The position numbers and the translations under genes are program-made. A DNA stretch of 64,000 nucleotides from Aquiluna sp. KACHI24 (GTDB lineage Bacteria; Actinomycetota; Actinomycetes; Actinomycetales; Microbacteriaceae). The notes beneath the pieces are model-generated. The model ran no database searches. It had not been told where the DNA came from and saw only the letters and a program-made list of their open reading frames with translations. The stretch is from positions 1,054,001 to 1,118,000 of the forward strand of contig NZ_AP026677.1 in assembly GCF_025997915.1 (NCBI RefSeq). Direction: 5' to 3'. Positions 44,825 to 53,850 of the stretch are shown piece after piece; position 1 is the stretch's first letter, and each line of letters starts with the position of its first letter.

Positions 44825-45971
44825 CGGTTCTCCTAAAAATCAATTTCACACACAGCGCTTCCAGCACTAACAGGTCTCTAACGTTACTTGCCAGTCGCCC
44901 GCGCGCTGTCGAAATACCATCCAATACTGCAATAGTCATTTCCGCAGTCCCCGATTCTGCGCGAGCAACAATCTCACTTTGGTGCTCCGGGTTATAAAGC
45001 TCAGTCCCAGCGGCTAACTGAATTGAAAGCACATCTCGATAGATAGATTCCATATCAGTCAGGATTCGATCCAAACCATCTCGGAGCAGTCTGGTCTGAC
45101 GACGCTTTTGATTCTCTTCTAACTCTCTAAACGTGGACCTCACGGATGGCGGAAGTTTGTCACCCTCACTGAACCCGAATGCAGCGAGCAGTGCAGTCTT
45201 TTCCTGTTCATCGCGCTCGAGGGCAACCTGCTCGGCATCCTTCTTGGCAATCTGCAGAAAGCGCTCCGCTGCCATCATGGCGGAGGATAGATTGTTGATT
45301 CCAAGGGCCACCGAGATGGTGTCGCTTCGTCTATTTCTAGCCTCTGAACTGGTTGCAAGGCGCTTTGCCATACCGACGTGGTTTTGCGCCTGTCGGGCGG
45401 CAACCTTTGCAATCTCCAAGTCGATTCCGTCTCGCTGGTGCAGTAGCTGCGCCACCTCGGAGGTTGAGGGCAGTCGGAGATTTATGTTTCTGGTGCGGGA
45501 GCGAATTGTGGGCAACAGGTCAGAAACCGAAGGGGCGCAGAGAATCCAAATTGTTCCCTCGCTTGGTTCCTCGAGTTCTTTGAGCAAAACGTTCGAGGTT
45601 CGCTCCGTCATGCGATCGGCATCCTCCAAGATCAAAATTCGATACTTGGACATGCTGGTGGAAAGCGATGCCTTGCTCACCAGCTCTCGGACCTCGTCGA
45701 TGCTGATTTGGACTCGGTCTGTGGAAAAGAAGGTGACATCTGGATGCGCGGCTGCAATTACCAATCGACAACTTTGACACTCACCGCAGCCGTTACCCTC
45801 ACACTGCAGGGCAGCGGCAAAACTCAGGGCCAGATTTGACCTACCGGATCCGTGCGGGCCAGTGAACAGCCAGGCGTGGTGCACACCGCTTTCACGATTT
45901 TCAACCACGCGAACTAGTTGCTCGATTGCCTCTGGCTGTCCGAGCAATTCGTCCCAGACTTTGCCGCTCAA
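44814..45971 (-). CDS. holB: DNA polymerase III delta' subunit
   Basis: Clamp-loader subunit, 385 residues. The P-loop is degenerate (GPHGSGRSN, Arg for Lys), as expected of non-hydrolysing delta'. Zinc cysteines lie in CEGNGCGECQSC, and SRTRNINLRLPS matches the sensor region. The start is TTG 45971, overlapping the tmk stop (TTGA). The operon topA-tmk-holB is conserved in Actinobacteria. Confidence 0.9.
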   Translation of the reverse strand: MSGKVWDELLGQPEAIEQLVRVVENRESGVHHAWLFTGPHGSGRSNLALSFAAALQCEGNGCGECQSCRLVIAAAHPDVTFFSTDRVQISIDEVRELVSKASLSTSMSKYRILILEDADRMTERTSNVLLKELEEPSEGTIWILCAPSVSDLLPTIRSRTRNINLRLPSTSEVAQLLHQRDGIDLEIAKVAARQAQNHVGMAKRLATSSEARNRRSDTISVALGINNLSSAMMAAERFLQIAKKDAEQVALERDEQEKTALLAAFGFSEGDKLPPSVRSTFRELEENQKRRQTRLLRDGLDRILTDMESIYRDVLSIQLAAGTELYNPEHQSEIVARAESGTAEMTIAVLDGISTARGRLASNVRDLLVLEALCVKLIFRRTGAN

Positions 45972-46576
45972 GAAATGCCTAGCTCGACGAGTCGGTTTCG
46001 AATTGCTGCCTGGATTTGATCGACCGATTGATTGGCGTCGATCACCAAAAAACGCTGTTCTTTTGCTAGCTCGAGGTACATCCCTCGCGCTCGCTCAAAG
46101 AACTCAACCTTTTCGCGCTCCAACCGATCCGGCTCGGTGCCAGTCCTTGAGCGCCGCTGAATCGCATCTTGTGCAGGCAGATCAAGCAAGATTGTCAAAT
46201 CGGGCACCAGGTTGTCCACTGCCCAAAGGGATATGTCGCGGACCTGGTTAACATCTAGATCCCTGGCAGCCCCTTGATAGGCCACCGATGAATCAAAGTA
46301 GCGGTCGGTGAGCACAATCTCGCCACGCTCCAGTGCCGGTCTGATCTTGGTGGCAACGTGATGTGCACGATCAGCCGCATATAGCAGCGCCTCAGCTCGC
46401 GGAGCAACGTCGCCCTTGCGGTGTAGCAGTAGGTGACGGATTTCTTGCCCTAGTTCGGTGCCACCAGGCTCTAAGGTTCTAAGCACCCTGTGACCACGCG
46501 AGATTAAAAACTCCTGCAGGCTCTCCAACTGGGTGGACTTGCCCACACCATCGATGCCCTCAAATGAAATAAACAT
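45968..46576 (-). CDS. tmk: Thymidylate kinase
   Basis: Phosphorylates dTMP to dTDP. 202 residues with P-loop FEGIDGVGKST (4-14), the DRYFDSSVAYQG substrate motif and the lid RRSRTGTEPDRLE. The start overlaps the topA stop by one base (TGATG) and the stop overlaps the holB start, so it is coupled on both sides. Confidence 0.95.
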   Translation of the reverse strand: MFISFEGIDGVGKSTQLESLQEFLISRGHRVLRTLEPGGTELGQEIRHLLLHRKGDVAPRAEALLYAADRAHHVATKIRPALERGEIVLTDRYFDSSVAYQGAARDLDVNQVRDISLWAVDNLVPDLTILLDLPAQDAIQRRSRTGTEPDRLEREKVEFFERARGMYLELAKEQRFLVIDANQSVDQIQAAIRNRLVELGIS

Positions 46577-49149
46577 CAGCGCTTTTTGCGGGTGGTCTTC
46601 TTTTGAGTTTTTGGTGTTTCACCCGGCTCCACCCCAAGCTTCTCACGACGAATGGCCAGCAACTCGAAAGCGCGGTCGCTCGATAATTCATCCAGCGGCT
46701 CGTCCTTTGGAACAGTCGCATTGATGATGCCGTCAGTTACGTAGTTACCAAACTGGCCGGTCTTTGCAACCACTGCCTTGCCGGATGCTGGATCCTCACC
46801 AAATTCGCGGAGCGGAGTTGAAGCTGTTCGGCGAGCGCCGTACTTCGGTTGCTTGTAGATCTCGATGGCTTGATCGAGAGTGATGCTAAAGATTTCGCTC
46901 TCGCTGGTTAGTGACCTGGAGTCAACACCGCGCTTTAGGTATGGTCCGTATTTACCATTTTGAGCCGTGATTACCTGACCGCTCTCTGGATCAACACCGA
47001 CCTCGCGTGGCAGAGAGAGGAGCTTGAGCGCATCTTCCAAAGTGACCGTCGCTACGGACATGTCCTTGAAAAGCGATGCGGTCTTAGGCTTTGGATTGCC
47101 CTCGTCCACCAGAGTCACAAACGGTCCATAGCGGCCATCCTTGACGGCAATCTCCAAACCTGACTCTGGGTCGACGCCAAGAATCCGATCTGACGCCGGT
47201 GGAGCGGCAATTAGCTCAGCAGCCTTTTCGGGAGTTAGTGCATCAGGTGCCAGACCCTCGGGAATGTTTACGATTCTGCGCTCACCGGCTTCTTCAAGCT
47301 CGATGTAGGGGCCGTACTTACCCGTCCTCAGCAGAACTCCCGGAGAGATTTCAAAACTGTTGATCGCTCGTGGGTCAGACTCCCCCAACGATTCAACCGT
47401 CTGCTTTAGGCCGTGGTCCCCGAGGTAGAAGTCCTTGAGCCACCCGGTTCTATCCAGCTCGCCAAGTGCGATACGGTCGAGATCCTCTTCCATCTTGGCG
47501 GTGAACTCGTAATTCACAAGATCACCAAAGTTCTCCTCCAAGAATCTGGTGACGGTGAATGAAATCCACTCAGGAACCAAGGCACTGCCTTGCTTCACGG
47601 CATATCCCTTGGACAAGATCGTGGAGATAATTGCGGCATAGGTTGATGGTCTTCCAATCCCCTGCTCCTCAAGGGCCTTCACCAGGGAGGCCTCGGTATA
47701 GCGAGCAGGTGGTTGGGTGGAGTGAAGTTTGGACTCACTGCTCTCAACGACTAAAACATCCTTGTGGGAAAGGTTCGGAAGTTTGGCCTCGTCATCAGAT
47801 TCTTCCTCACGAGTTTCGTCATAGACCGCCAAGAATCCTTTGTAGGTGACAACGGTTCCGCTGGCGTTGAATACCAACTCGTCCGAACCAAGCTTGGTTC
47901 CAAGTCGAACCGAGGTGGTCGAAAGCTTGGCATCAGACATCTGTGATGCAACGGTTCTGCGCCAAATCAGTTCATAGAGAGCTAGCGATTTTCCGGATAG
48001 AACTGAACGAAGTTCATCTGGGTGCCTAAAGCTCTCTCCGGATGGACGAATTGCCTCGTGTGCCTCTTGAGCATTCTTCGACTTCGCTCCATATAGACGT
48101 GGAGCATCTGGAACTAAATCAGCACCAAAGAGCTTGGTGGCGGCAGCTCTCGCCGCCAGAGTGGCCTGCACCGAAAGCGACGGTGAGTCGGTTCGCATGT
48201 AGGTGATGTGACCGTCTTGGTAAAGCTGCTGAGCAGTATCCATGGCCTGCTTGGCACTCATACCAAGCTTGCGGGATGCCTCCTGCTGCAAAGTCGACGT
48301 AGTAAAAGGTGCATAGGGCTTTCTGGTTGAAGGCTTCGCCTCGACCGAGAGCACAGTTAGGTTTGCACCCTCAAGACCCTGAGAAATTTTGGTTGCGACC
48401 TCAGGGCTCAGAACTACAGCATCTTGAGTGAGCTTTCCATTTGCATCAAAGCTCTTACCTGTTGCCACCCGCTTTGAATTTTGCTCCAGTAGCTTGGCTT
48501 CAAACTTGGTGCCATCTTTGCTCAACTGAACGGTTACAGATCCATAGCTTGCAGCCACGAACGCCATGCGTTCACGTTCACGCTCAACAAGCATTCTCAT
48601 TGCAGGCGACTGAACGCGACCAGCGGAAAGACCACGGTTTATCTTTCTCCACAGCACTGGGGAAATTTCGTATCCAACTAGGCGATCCACCACGCGACGA
48701 GTTTCCTGGGCCGCGACTAGATCTTCGTTCAGCGCACGGGTGTTCTGGGCAGCTTGAGCGATTGCCTCTTTGGTGATCTCGTTGAACACCATTCGCTTTA
48801 CTGGAATCTTTGGCTTCAGGACTTCAAGCAGGTGCCAGGCGATGGCTTCACCCTCGCGGTCTTCATCGGTGGCGAGATAGAGCTCCTCGGCCGACTTCAT
48901 GGCCGATTTCAACTCGGAGACTGTCTTGGATTTCCCTGGGGAGATTACATAGTAAGGAGAGAAGTCATTCTCAACATCAATCGAAAACTTGGCCAGCGAG
49001 CCTTTTTTCTTCTCCGCTGGAAGTTCCTTGGGTTCAGCAAGATCACGAATGTGGCCGACGGATGCGAGTACCTCGAAGTCAGAGCCGAGGTACTTGGCGA
49101 TTGTCTTCGCTTTGGCGGGCGACTCAACAATCACTAGTTTTTTTGCCAC
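46576..49149 (-). CDS. topA: DNA topoisomerase I
   Basis: Type IA topoisomerase that relaxes negative supercoils; 857 residues. The TOPRIM domain opens with VIVESPAKAKTI and continues with TDEDREGEAIAWHL; the nucleophile is Y317 in YMRTDSPSLS. The C-terminus has several TOPRIM_C repeats (pattern DPxSGxxVxAKxGxxGxYV) and a Lys/Arg-rich tail, the actinobacterial form without Cys4 zinc fingers. The order next to tad genes and before tmk-holB matches the Mycobacterium neighbourhood. Confidence 0.96.
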   Translation of the reverse strand: MAKKLVIVESPAKAKTIAKYLGSDFEVLASVGHIRDLAEPKELPAEKKKGSLAKFSIDVENDFSPYYVISPGKSKTVSELKSAMKSAEELYLATDEDREGEAIAWHLLEVLKPKIPVKRMVFNEITKEAIAQAAQNTRALNEDLVAAQETRRVVDRLVGYEISPVLWRKINRGLSAGRVQSPAMRMLVERERERMAFVAASYGSVTVQLSKDGTKFEAKLLEQNSKRVATGKSFDANGKLTQDAVVLSPEVATKISQGLEGANLTVLSVEAKPSTRKPYAPFTTSTLQQEASRKLGMSAKQAMDTAQQLYQDGHITYMRTDSPSLSVQATLAARAAATKLFGADLVPDAPRLYGAKSKNAQEAHEAIRPSGESFRHPDELRSVLSGKSLALYELIWRRTVASQMSDAKLSTTSVRLGTKLGSDELVFNASGTVVTYKGFLAVYDETREEESDDEAKLPNLSHKDVLVVESSESKLHSTQPPARYTEASLVKALEEQGIGRPSTYAAIISTILSKGYAVKQGSALVPEWISFTVTRFLEENFGDLVNYEFTAKMEEDLDRIALGELDRTGWLKDFYLGDHGLKQTVESLGESDPRAINSFEISPGVLLRTGKYGPYIELEEAGERRIVNIPEGLAPDALTPEKAAELIAAPPASDRILGVDPESGLEIAVKDGRYGPFVTLVDEGNPKPKTASLFKDMSVATVTLEDALKLLSLPREVGVDPESGQVITAQNGKYGPYLKRGVDSRSLTSESEIFSITLDQAIEIYKQPKYGARRTASTPLREFGEDPASGKAVVAKTGQFGNYVTDGIINATVPKDEPLDELSSDRAFELLAIRREKLGVEPGETPKTQKKTTRKKR

Positions 49150-49165
49150 AAATTCTCCTTATATA

Positions 49166-49510
49166 TCAGCGTGGAGCGCCTGCCACCGCATAACTTTCCA
49201 GCTGAAAAAACGACACCATGCTATGGCCTCGAATCTCCACGCCGTCTCTGACAATACGACATTGGACCAAATCGAAGCCAACACTTTTGAGAATTTGCTC
49301 AGCATTGGAGCACACCACACCGGAGATCAAACCTCGATGGGTATCCGCGGCCGATAGCGCTGCAAGATCTGTAGCTACCTGCAATTTTTTGTCTTCAATG
49401 AGTGCCGAAATGCCAACGGCACCCACCAGCGCGGCCGATGTTAACCCCACCAGAAGAAGTGCAAGCGCCGCGGTAACTGCTCCCTTTTCTATCCGAGCGA
49501 AATGCCACAT
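49166..49510 (-). CDS. TadE-like pseudopilin (Rv3654c type)
   Basis: A 114-residue protein of the helicase/secretion-neighbourhood TadE-like group. EKGAVTAALALLL at the N-terminus resembles a class III prepilin cleavage site followed by a single hydrophobic helix. Two Cys (CSNAEQIL..., QCRIV) may pair outside. Last gene of the tad operon, overlapping the preceding gene by 22 bp and 17 bp ahead of topA. Confidence 0.78.
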   Translation of the reverse strand: MWHFARIEKGAVTAALALLLVGLTSAALVGAVGISALIEDKKLQVATDLAALSAADTHRGLISGVVCSNAEQILKSVGFDLVQCRIVRDGVEIRGHSMVSFFQLESYAVAGAPR

Positions 49511-49788
49511 TGCTCAGTCCTAAGGGTCACTAATCCCGGCTTTACCAAAGCCAGGCAACTAAGTCGCCCTTTGCCGTATAGCTCGAGGGATAGATCACTT
49601 GCAACGTCTAACTCCTTGCCGATTAGGTGATTCCGTAAGAGGTACCCGGCATCTTGTTCGAGTCGAAGTTGAGCGGAAGCCAGAGACAACAACCAGGCGA
49701 TCAGGCTGATGCCCAACAACAGGGTGGGCATCAGCACGATCAGCTCGGCGGTCACGGCACCTCGGTCAGATTTCAAGACCAAGCGCAC
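49489..49788 (-). CDS. TadE-family pseudopilin
   Basis: A 99-residue minor-pilin-like protein. SDRGAVTAELIVLMP carries the prepilin-like G-A...E signature, followed by one hydrophobic helix and a short extracellular part with two cysteines. The start GTG 49788 lies inside the flp-like gene (23-bp overlap); internal TTG starts just before SDRGA are possible. Confidence 0.75.
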   Translation of the reverse strand: MRLVLKSDRGAVTAELIVLMPTLLLGISLIAWLLSLASAQLRLEQDAGYLLRNHLIGKELDVASDLSLELYGKGRLSCLALVKPGLVTLRTEQCGISLG

Positions 49789-49933
49789 GCCCCACCAACT
49801 TAAACAGCATCGAACGAACTTCTTCGCTTCTGAGAACCAAGAGCATCAATCCGGCAAAGGCAACACCTGCAAGCGTTGCGATTGCATACTCCGCTGTGAT
49901 GGCACCGTCATCTTTATATATGTCTAGTTTCAT
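49766..49933 (-). CDS. Flp-type pilin, DUF4244 family, 55 aa
   Basis: A short gene: ATG 49933, TGA at 49766-49768. The product has MKLDIYKDDGAITAEYA with the G-A cleavage site and E5, then one hydrophobic helix and a basic C-terminus. DUF4244 proteins are the probable major pilin of actinobacterial tad loci. The ATG overlaps the tadC stop (ATGA), and AGGAGA lies upstream. Confidence 0.85.
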   Translation of the reverse strand: MKLDIYKDDGAITAEYAIATLAGVAFAGLMLLVLRSEEVRSMLFKLVGRALGLEI

Positions 49934-50670
49934 ATTTCTCCTTTGGTTAGTGCCCCAAGCAAAATTGGTGCCACAGTCAGTAGCAAAAAGGCGGGGAGAG
50001 TGGTGAGCCCCAAAGGCAGCATCAATCGAACCGAAAGCTGCTTGGCAATCACAAGGCTTCGGTTTCGCCAGGCTGCCAAATCGCTCTCAATCTGGGACTG
50101 CAGTAACAGTTTGAGATTGGCTCCGCTTCGCAGGGCAAATTGTATTAGCTCACTCTGCTTTGGAATCTCGCAAAGCTTGAGTGCCTCGCCCAATTGAATT
50201 CCGGTCTGGATAAAGATGGCCAGTCTCAAGATTGGCTGCTGCGGGGGCTTTGAAGTGTCGATTGCAGCCTTGATCATGCGCTCTGAGATGCGATGGCCCA
50301 GGTAGCTCAGGCCAGCCGAAATTCCCAAAAGCACTAATCCGAGCGGCGAGAACAAGGCATGGACAACCTCGAGGCCGGTCAGCTCTGCAAGCATCAATCC
50401 AAACCAGGGCAACCAGAGCATCAACTTCTTGGTCGAGATTGGAACCTGTTGGGCCTGCTCGATTTCATCTCGAGTATCGCTCTCAATCCTCTGCACTTTT
50501 GCAAGCACCCGAGCGGCATCAATTGCTGGGGAGCCCGCCTCGATTGCCAAGCGCAAGGTTGAAAAGTGGGGTTGGTTTCTCACCCCCGAGAGATCGATAG
50601 CTTGCTGTTGACTCACCCCAGCTGCCAACAGGGCAGCAAATTTCTCAAAGCTCAATCGGGACCACCTCAA
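49930..50670 (-). CDS. tadC: Tad pilus platform protein (TadC-like, T2SF domain)
   Basis: Inner-membrane assembly protein, 246 residues with an N-terminal helical segment and T2SF-type membrane helices (about 95-135 and near the C-terminus). Only one such gene is present, where many loci have TadB plus TadC, so it may work alone as a homodimer. It overlaps tadA by 26 bp and the flp gene by 4 bp. Confidence 0.8.
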   Translation of the reverse strand: MRWSRLSFEKFAALLAAGVSQQQAIDLSGVRNQPHFSTLRLAIEAGSPAIDAARVLAKVQRIESDTRDEIEQAQQVPISTKKLMLWLPWFGLMLAELTGLEVVHALFSPLGLVLLGISAGLSYLGHRISERMIKAAIDTSKPPQQPILRLAIFIQTGIQLGEALKLCEIPKQSELIQFALRSGANLKLLLQSQIESDLAAWRNRSLVIAKQLSVRLMLPLGLTTLPAFLLLTVAPILLGALTKGEI

Positions 50671-51544
50671 ACGGATCCAATTTCAATTTGCCAATCTCCG
50701 ATACCCGCCGGGTCTCGCGATTTTCAAGCTGCACCACATAGTCGATGCCCATGGCTAGTTGAGCAACTAGCTCTCTGTCGATGTTTGCAAGTTGTCCAAG
50801 TAGCAAGAGACGACTTGGCACCTCAGCTAGTGATCTAGCGTGAAGAGTTGCGAGCGCGGGATGGCCATTGTTCACGGCCTGCAAAAGTGCCACAAACTCT
50901 GCACCGCGAACTTCGCCCAGCACCAACCGATCCGGTCGCATTCTCAGTGCCGCGGTGAGGAGTTCTGATTGTGAGATAAGGCCCACTCCCTCTTGGTTAT
51001 TGGGCCTCTCTAGAAAGCTAAATGAGGGTGCCGAAACTTTGATCTCGGGTGTCTGCTCGATGACTGCACAGCGTTGAGCGCTTTGGTGAACCAACGCACC
51101 CAACAGTGTGGTTTTGCCAGAAGATGTTGCCCCCGAGATCAAAACTGTCTTTTCAGTCCTGACCGCTTCGCTCAAGAAATTAGCTTGAGACTGAGTCAAC
51201 ATAAGAGTTGTCAATAGATGCTCCAGCGTGATTTGGCTTTTGGGGTGACGCCTGATGGTGACCATGGGGAGGGTCGAAACCGCACTTCGTAGCTGAGCGC
51301 TGAGTCGAAAATTCGAAATAGAGAAGTCCGCCATTGGTTTGGCTAGGTCAAGTCTTGAACCGCTCTCCAGGGCAAGTTCAATTAGCAAACTTGAGAGCTC
51401 TGCATCTGAATCAAAGGGGCTGCGCACACGCTCTAAAGCACCACCGCGGTCAATGAAGCAGTTGTCTGAACCAATCAGCATCAGCTCAGTGACTCCCTTG
51501 GTGAAGAGCGCTTCTAGCTGTGCTGGTATCTCCATGAACCCCAT
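50645..51544 (-). CDS. tadA: Tad secretion ATPase (TadA/CpaF-like)
   Basis: Hexameric ATPase powering pilus assembly, 299 residues. Walker A GATSSGKTTLL, an Asp-box-like IEQTPEIKV, a Walker B region in LVLGEVRGAEF and a His box (ALATLHARS) are all present. It is shorter than typical TadA (about 400) because the N-terminal region is reduced. ATG 51544 or 51535 are both possible. First gene of the tad operon; no CpaE/Ssd partner lies upstream, only the 6C RNA. Confidence 0.88.
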   Translation of the reverse strand: MGFMEIPAQLEALFTKGVTELMLIGSDNCFIDRGGALERVRSPFDSDAELSSLLIELALESGSRLDLAKPMADFSISNFRLSAQLRSAVSTLPMVTIRRHPKSQITLEHLLTTLMLTQSQANFLSEAVRTEKTVLISGATSSGKTTLLGALVHQSAQRCAVIEQTPEIKVSAPSFSFLERPNNQEGVGLISQSELLTAALRMRPDRLVLGEVRGAEFVALLQAVNNGHPALATLHARSLAEVPSRLLLLGQLANIDRELVAQLAMGIDYVVQLENRETRRVSEIGKLKLDPFEVVPIEL

Positions 51545-51589
51545 GCTTCAGCTAAAGAGAAGTGGATGTGGGGCTCAAAGAAAGTCTGT

Positions 51590-51682
51590 GGAAAATAAAA
51601 GGGGCGGCAGGTTTGGGGGAAACCTGCCGCCGGGCGGTGCAAACATGGGGGGACGTTGCACCGCGGCTGAACTAGTCAGCAA
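51590..51682 (-). ncRNA. 6C small RNA
   Basis: Two adjacent strong hairpins on the minus strand expose C-rich loops. The first is 51634-51664, a 9-bp stem with loop containing CCCCCC; the second is 51603-51631, a perfect 12-bp stem with loop CCCCC. A CCTTTTATTTT terminator tail follows. Paired hairpins with C-run loops define the actinobacterial 6C RNA (B11 in M. tuberculosis, also beside the Rv3654c-Rv3660c tad-type locus). TAGAAT at 51688-51693 is a good -10 box, giving a transcript of about 90 nt. It should regulate mRNAs by C-loop pairing to G-rich sites. Confidence 0.85.
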
Positions 51683-51824
51683 TCAAGATTCTATGCGGAA
51701 AAACGAACATTTTGTCCCCCTTTTGGGGATTTTCAAAAAAAGTAATCCCATGAATGCGGAACCGAGTGCAAGAAATGCAGTGAATTTCTGGCATTATGAA
51801 GCCGTCAACACCTGGAGGACAATG

Positions 51825-53798
51825 ATGTCTGTTGCACCTGAAATAGAGAATTTGCTGCACGAAACAAGGCGTTTCGCACCAAGTTCAGAGTTCGTGGCCG
51901 ATGCGATTGCAAAGCCTGAACTGTATGAAAAAGCCAAAACTGATCGGCTCCAGTTTTGGGCAGAACAAGCCAATGAACTTCACTGGCACAAACCCTTCAC
52001 CCAAGTCTTGGATTGGTCCAATACACCATTTGCCAAGTGGTTCCACGATGGTGAAATCAACGTCAGCTACAACTGCCTAGATCGCCACGTTGAGGCCGGT
52101 TGGGGAAAGCGCGTAGCGCTGTTCTTCGAGGGCGAGCCCGGCGATAGCAAGGTCTACACATACTTAGACCTACTCATTGAGGTCAAAAAGGCAGCCAACG
52201 TGCTGTTGAAACTGGGTGTTCAACCCGGTGACCGAGTCGCCATTTACATGCCAATGATTCCTGAGGCAATCATTGCGATGCAGGCCGTTGCCCGCGTGGG
52301 TGCTGTGCACTCGGTTGTCTTTGGTGGCTTCTCTGCCGACTCTCTGGCTGCTCGCATCGAGGACGCAGAGGCAAAATTAGTCATCACTGCCGACGGAGGA
52401 TTCCGCAAGGGTAAGGCATCACCGCTCAAGCCAGCGGTAGACGAGGCCCTCTCCGGTGGCAAGTGCCAGACCGTTGAGAATGTGTTGGTCGTGAAGCGAA
52501 CCGGAAATGATGTCGACTGGACTTCCGGCCGCGACATGTGGTGGCACGAGGAGCTTGGTGCGGTAGAGACCGAGCACGTTGCGCAGGGCTTCAACGCCGA
52601 ACACCCACTCTTCATTCTTTACACCTCGGGCACCACCGGTAAGCCAAAAGGTATCTTGCACACCACCGGTGGTTACCTCACTCAAGCGGGCTATACCCAT
52701 CGAAACGTCTTCGATCTTCACCCAGGTCAAGACATCTACTGGTGCACCGCAGATGTCGGCTGGATCACCGGTCACTCATACGTTGCATATGGCCCGCTTG
52801 CAAACGGGGCCACTCAGGTTATCTACGAGGGCACCCCAGACTCCCCTGACTGGGGCAGATGGTGGGACATCGTTCAGAAGTACCACGTCTCAATCCTTTA
52901 CACCGCACCAACTGCTATTCGCAGCTTCATGAAGATTGGCCGCTCCGTGACCACCCACTACGACCTGAGTTCAATCAGAGTGCTGGGCAGCGTTGGCGAG
53001 CCAATCAACCCTGAGGCTTGGATGTGGTACCGCGATGTGATCGGAGGCAACAAGGCTCCGATTGTGGATACCTGGTGGCAAACCGAAACCGGCGCAATCA
53101 TGATTTCACCGCTACCAGGCATCACTGCAACCAAGCCAGGTAGCGCCCAGGTTGCACTGCCCGGTATCGAGATGGCGGTCATTGACGACGATGGCAACAA
53201 GGTCGGTGCCGGACACGGCGGCTACCTAACCATCACCGAGCCATGGCCTTCAATGCTCCGCGGTATCTGGGGTGACCCAGAACGCTACAAGGAGACCTAC
53301 TGGTCTCGTTTTGAGGGCAAGTACTTTGCAGGCGACGGGGCCAAGCTCGACGAGGATGGTGATTTGTGGCTTTTGGGCCGCGTTGACGATGTGATGAATG
53401 TCTCAGGTCACCGACTTTCGACCGCAGAGATTGAATCCGCATTGGTCTCTCACCCATTCGTAGCTGAAGCTGCTGTGGTAGGAGCCAAGGATGAGACCAC
53501 CGGTCAAGCGGTAGTTGCGTTTGTGATCCTGCGCCGCAGCCACATGGATGAAATTGGTAGCGATGCCGACACCTCAAAGATCCTGCGTGACCATGTCGCG
53601 AAGGAGATCGGTCCAATCGCAAAGCCGAGAACCATCTTTGTCGTAAGTGAACTACCAAAGACTCGCTCCGGCAAGATCATGCGTCGTCTGCTTCGTGATG
53701 TTGCTGAAGACAGACCGATCGGTGATGTCACCACGCTGGCCGACACCTCAGTGATGGACACCATTACCGGCCGCATCAACGCAGGTGCTAACGACTAG
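51825..53798 (+). CDS. acs: Acetyl-CoA synthetase (AMP-forming)
   Basis: Activates acetate with ATP and CoA; 657 residues. The adenylation P-loop YTSGTTGKPKG (266-276), WWQTETGAIM and the C-terminal SGKIMRR with K617, the regulatory acetylation site, are present. The start is ATG 51825 (GGAGG 6 nt upstream; ATG 51822 also in frame); the frame is open far upstream but without a ribosome site. Downstream is a strong terminator. Works with the ActP-type symporter encoded at 41.3 kb. Confidence 0.96.
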   Translation: MSVAPEIENLLHETRRFAPSSEFVADAIAKPELYEKAKTDRLQFWAEQANELHWHKPFTQVLDWSNTPFAKWFHDGEINVSYNCLDRHVEAGWGKRVALFFEGEPGDSKVYTYLDLLIEVKKAANVLLKLGVQPGDRVAIYMPMIPEAIIAMQAVARVGAVHSVVFGGFSADSLAARIEDAEAKLVITADGGFRKGKASPLKPAVDEALSGGKCQTVENVLVVKRTGNDVDWTSGRDMWWHEELGAVETEHVAQGFNAEHPLFILYTSGTTGKPKGILHTTGGYLTQAGYTHRNVFDLHPGQDIYWCTADVGWITGHSYVAYGPLANGATQVIYEGTPDSPDWGRWWDIVQKYHVSILYTAPTAIRSFMKIGRSVTTHYDLSSIRVLGSVGEPINPEAWMWYRDVIGGNKAPIVDTWWQTETGAIMISPLPGITATKPGSAQVALPGIEMAVIDDDGNKVGAGHGGYLTITEPWPSMLRGIWGDPERYKETYWSRFEGKYFAGDGAKLDEDGDLWLLGRVDDVMNVSGHRLSTAEIESALVSHPFVAEAAVVGAKDETTGQAVVAFVILRRSHMDEIGSDADTSKILRDHVAKEIGPIAKPRTIFVVSELPKTRSGKIMRRLLRDVAEDRPIGDVTTLADTSVMDTITGRINAGAND

Positions 53799-53813
53799 GT
53801 TCCAGCTAAAGGA

Positions 53814-53843
53814 AAAACCGCCGGTCTTCTGACCGGCGGTTTT
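53814..53843. terminator. Bidirectional intrinsic terminator after acs
   Basis: A perfect 13-bp stem, 53814-53826 with 53831-53843, loop TTCT, with A-run and T-run flanks and a further TTTTT. Shared by the convergent acs and ridA genes. Confidence 0.9.
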
Positions 53844-53850
53844 CTTTTTG

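Noticed and set aside
51648-51720. Possible plus-strand pseudoknot in an acs leader (GGGGGAC of a hairpin loop pairing with GTCCCCC at 51714-51720).
   Set aside because: The two hairpins with a T-rich tail make better sense on the minus strand as a 6C RNA; the pairing site would then lie upstream of its transcript start.
51339-51824. Upstream extension of the acs reading frame (161 extra residues).
   Set aside because: It runs antisense through tadA and the 6C RNA, lacks a ribosome site and does not resemble Acs; GGAGG before ATG 51825 sets the start.
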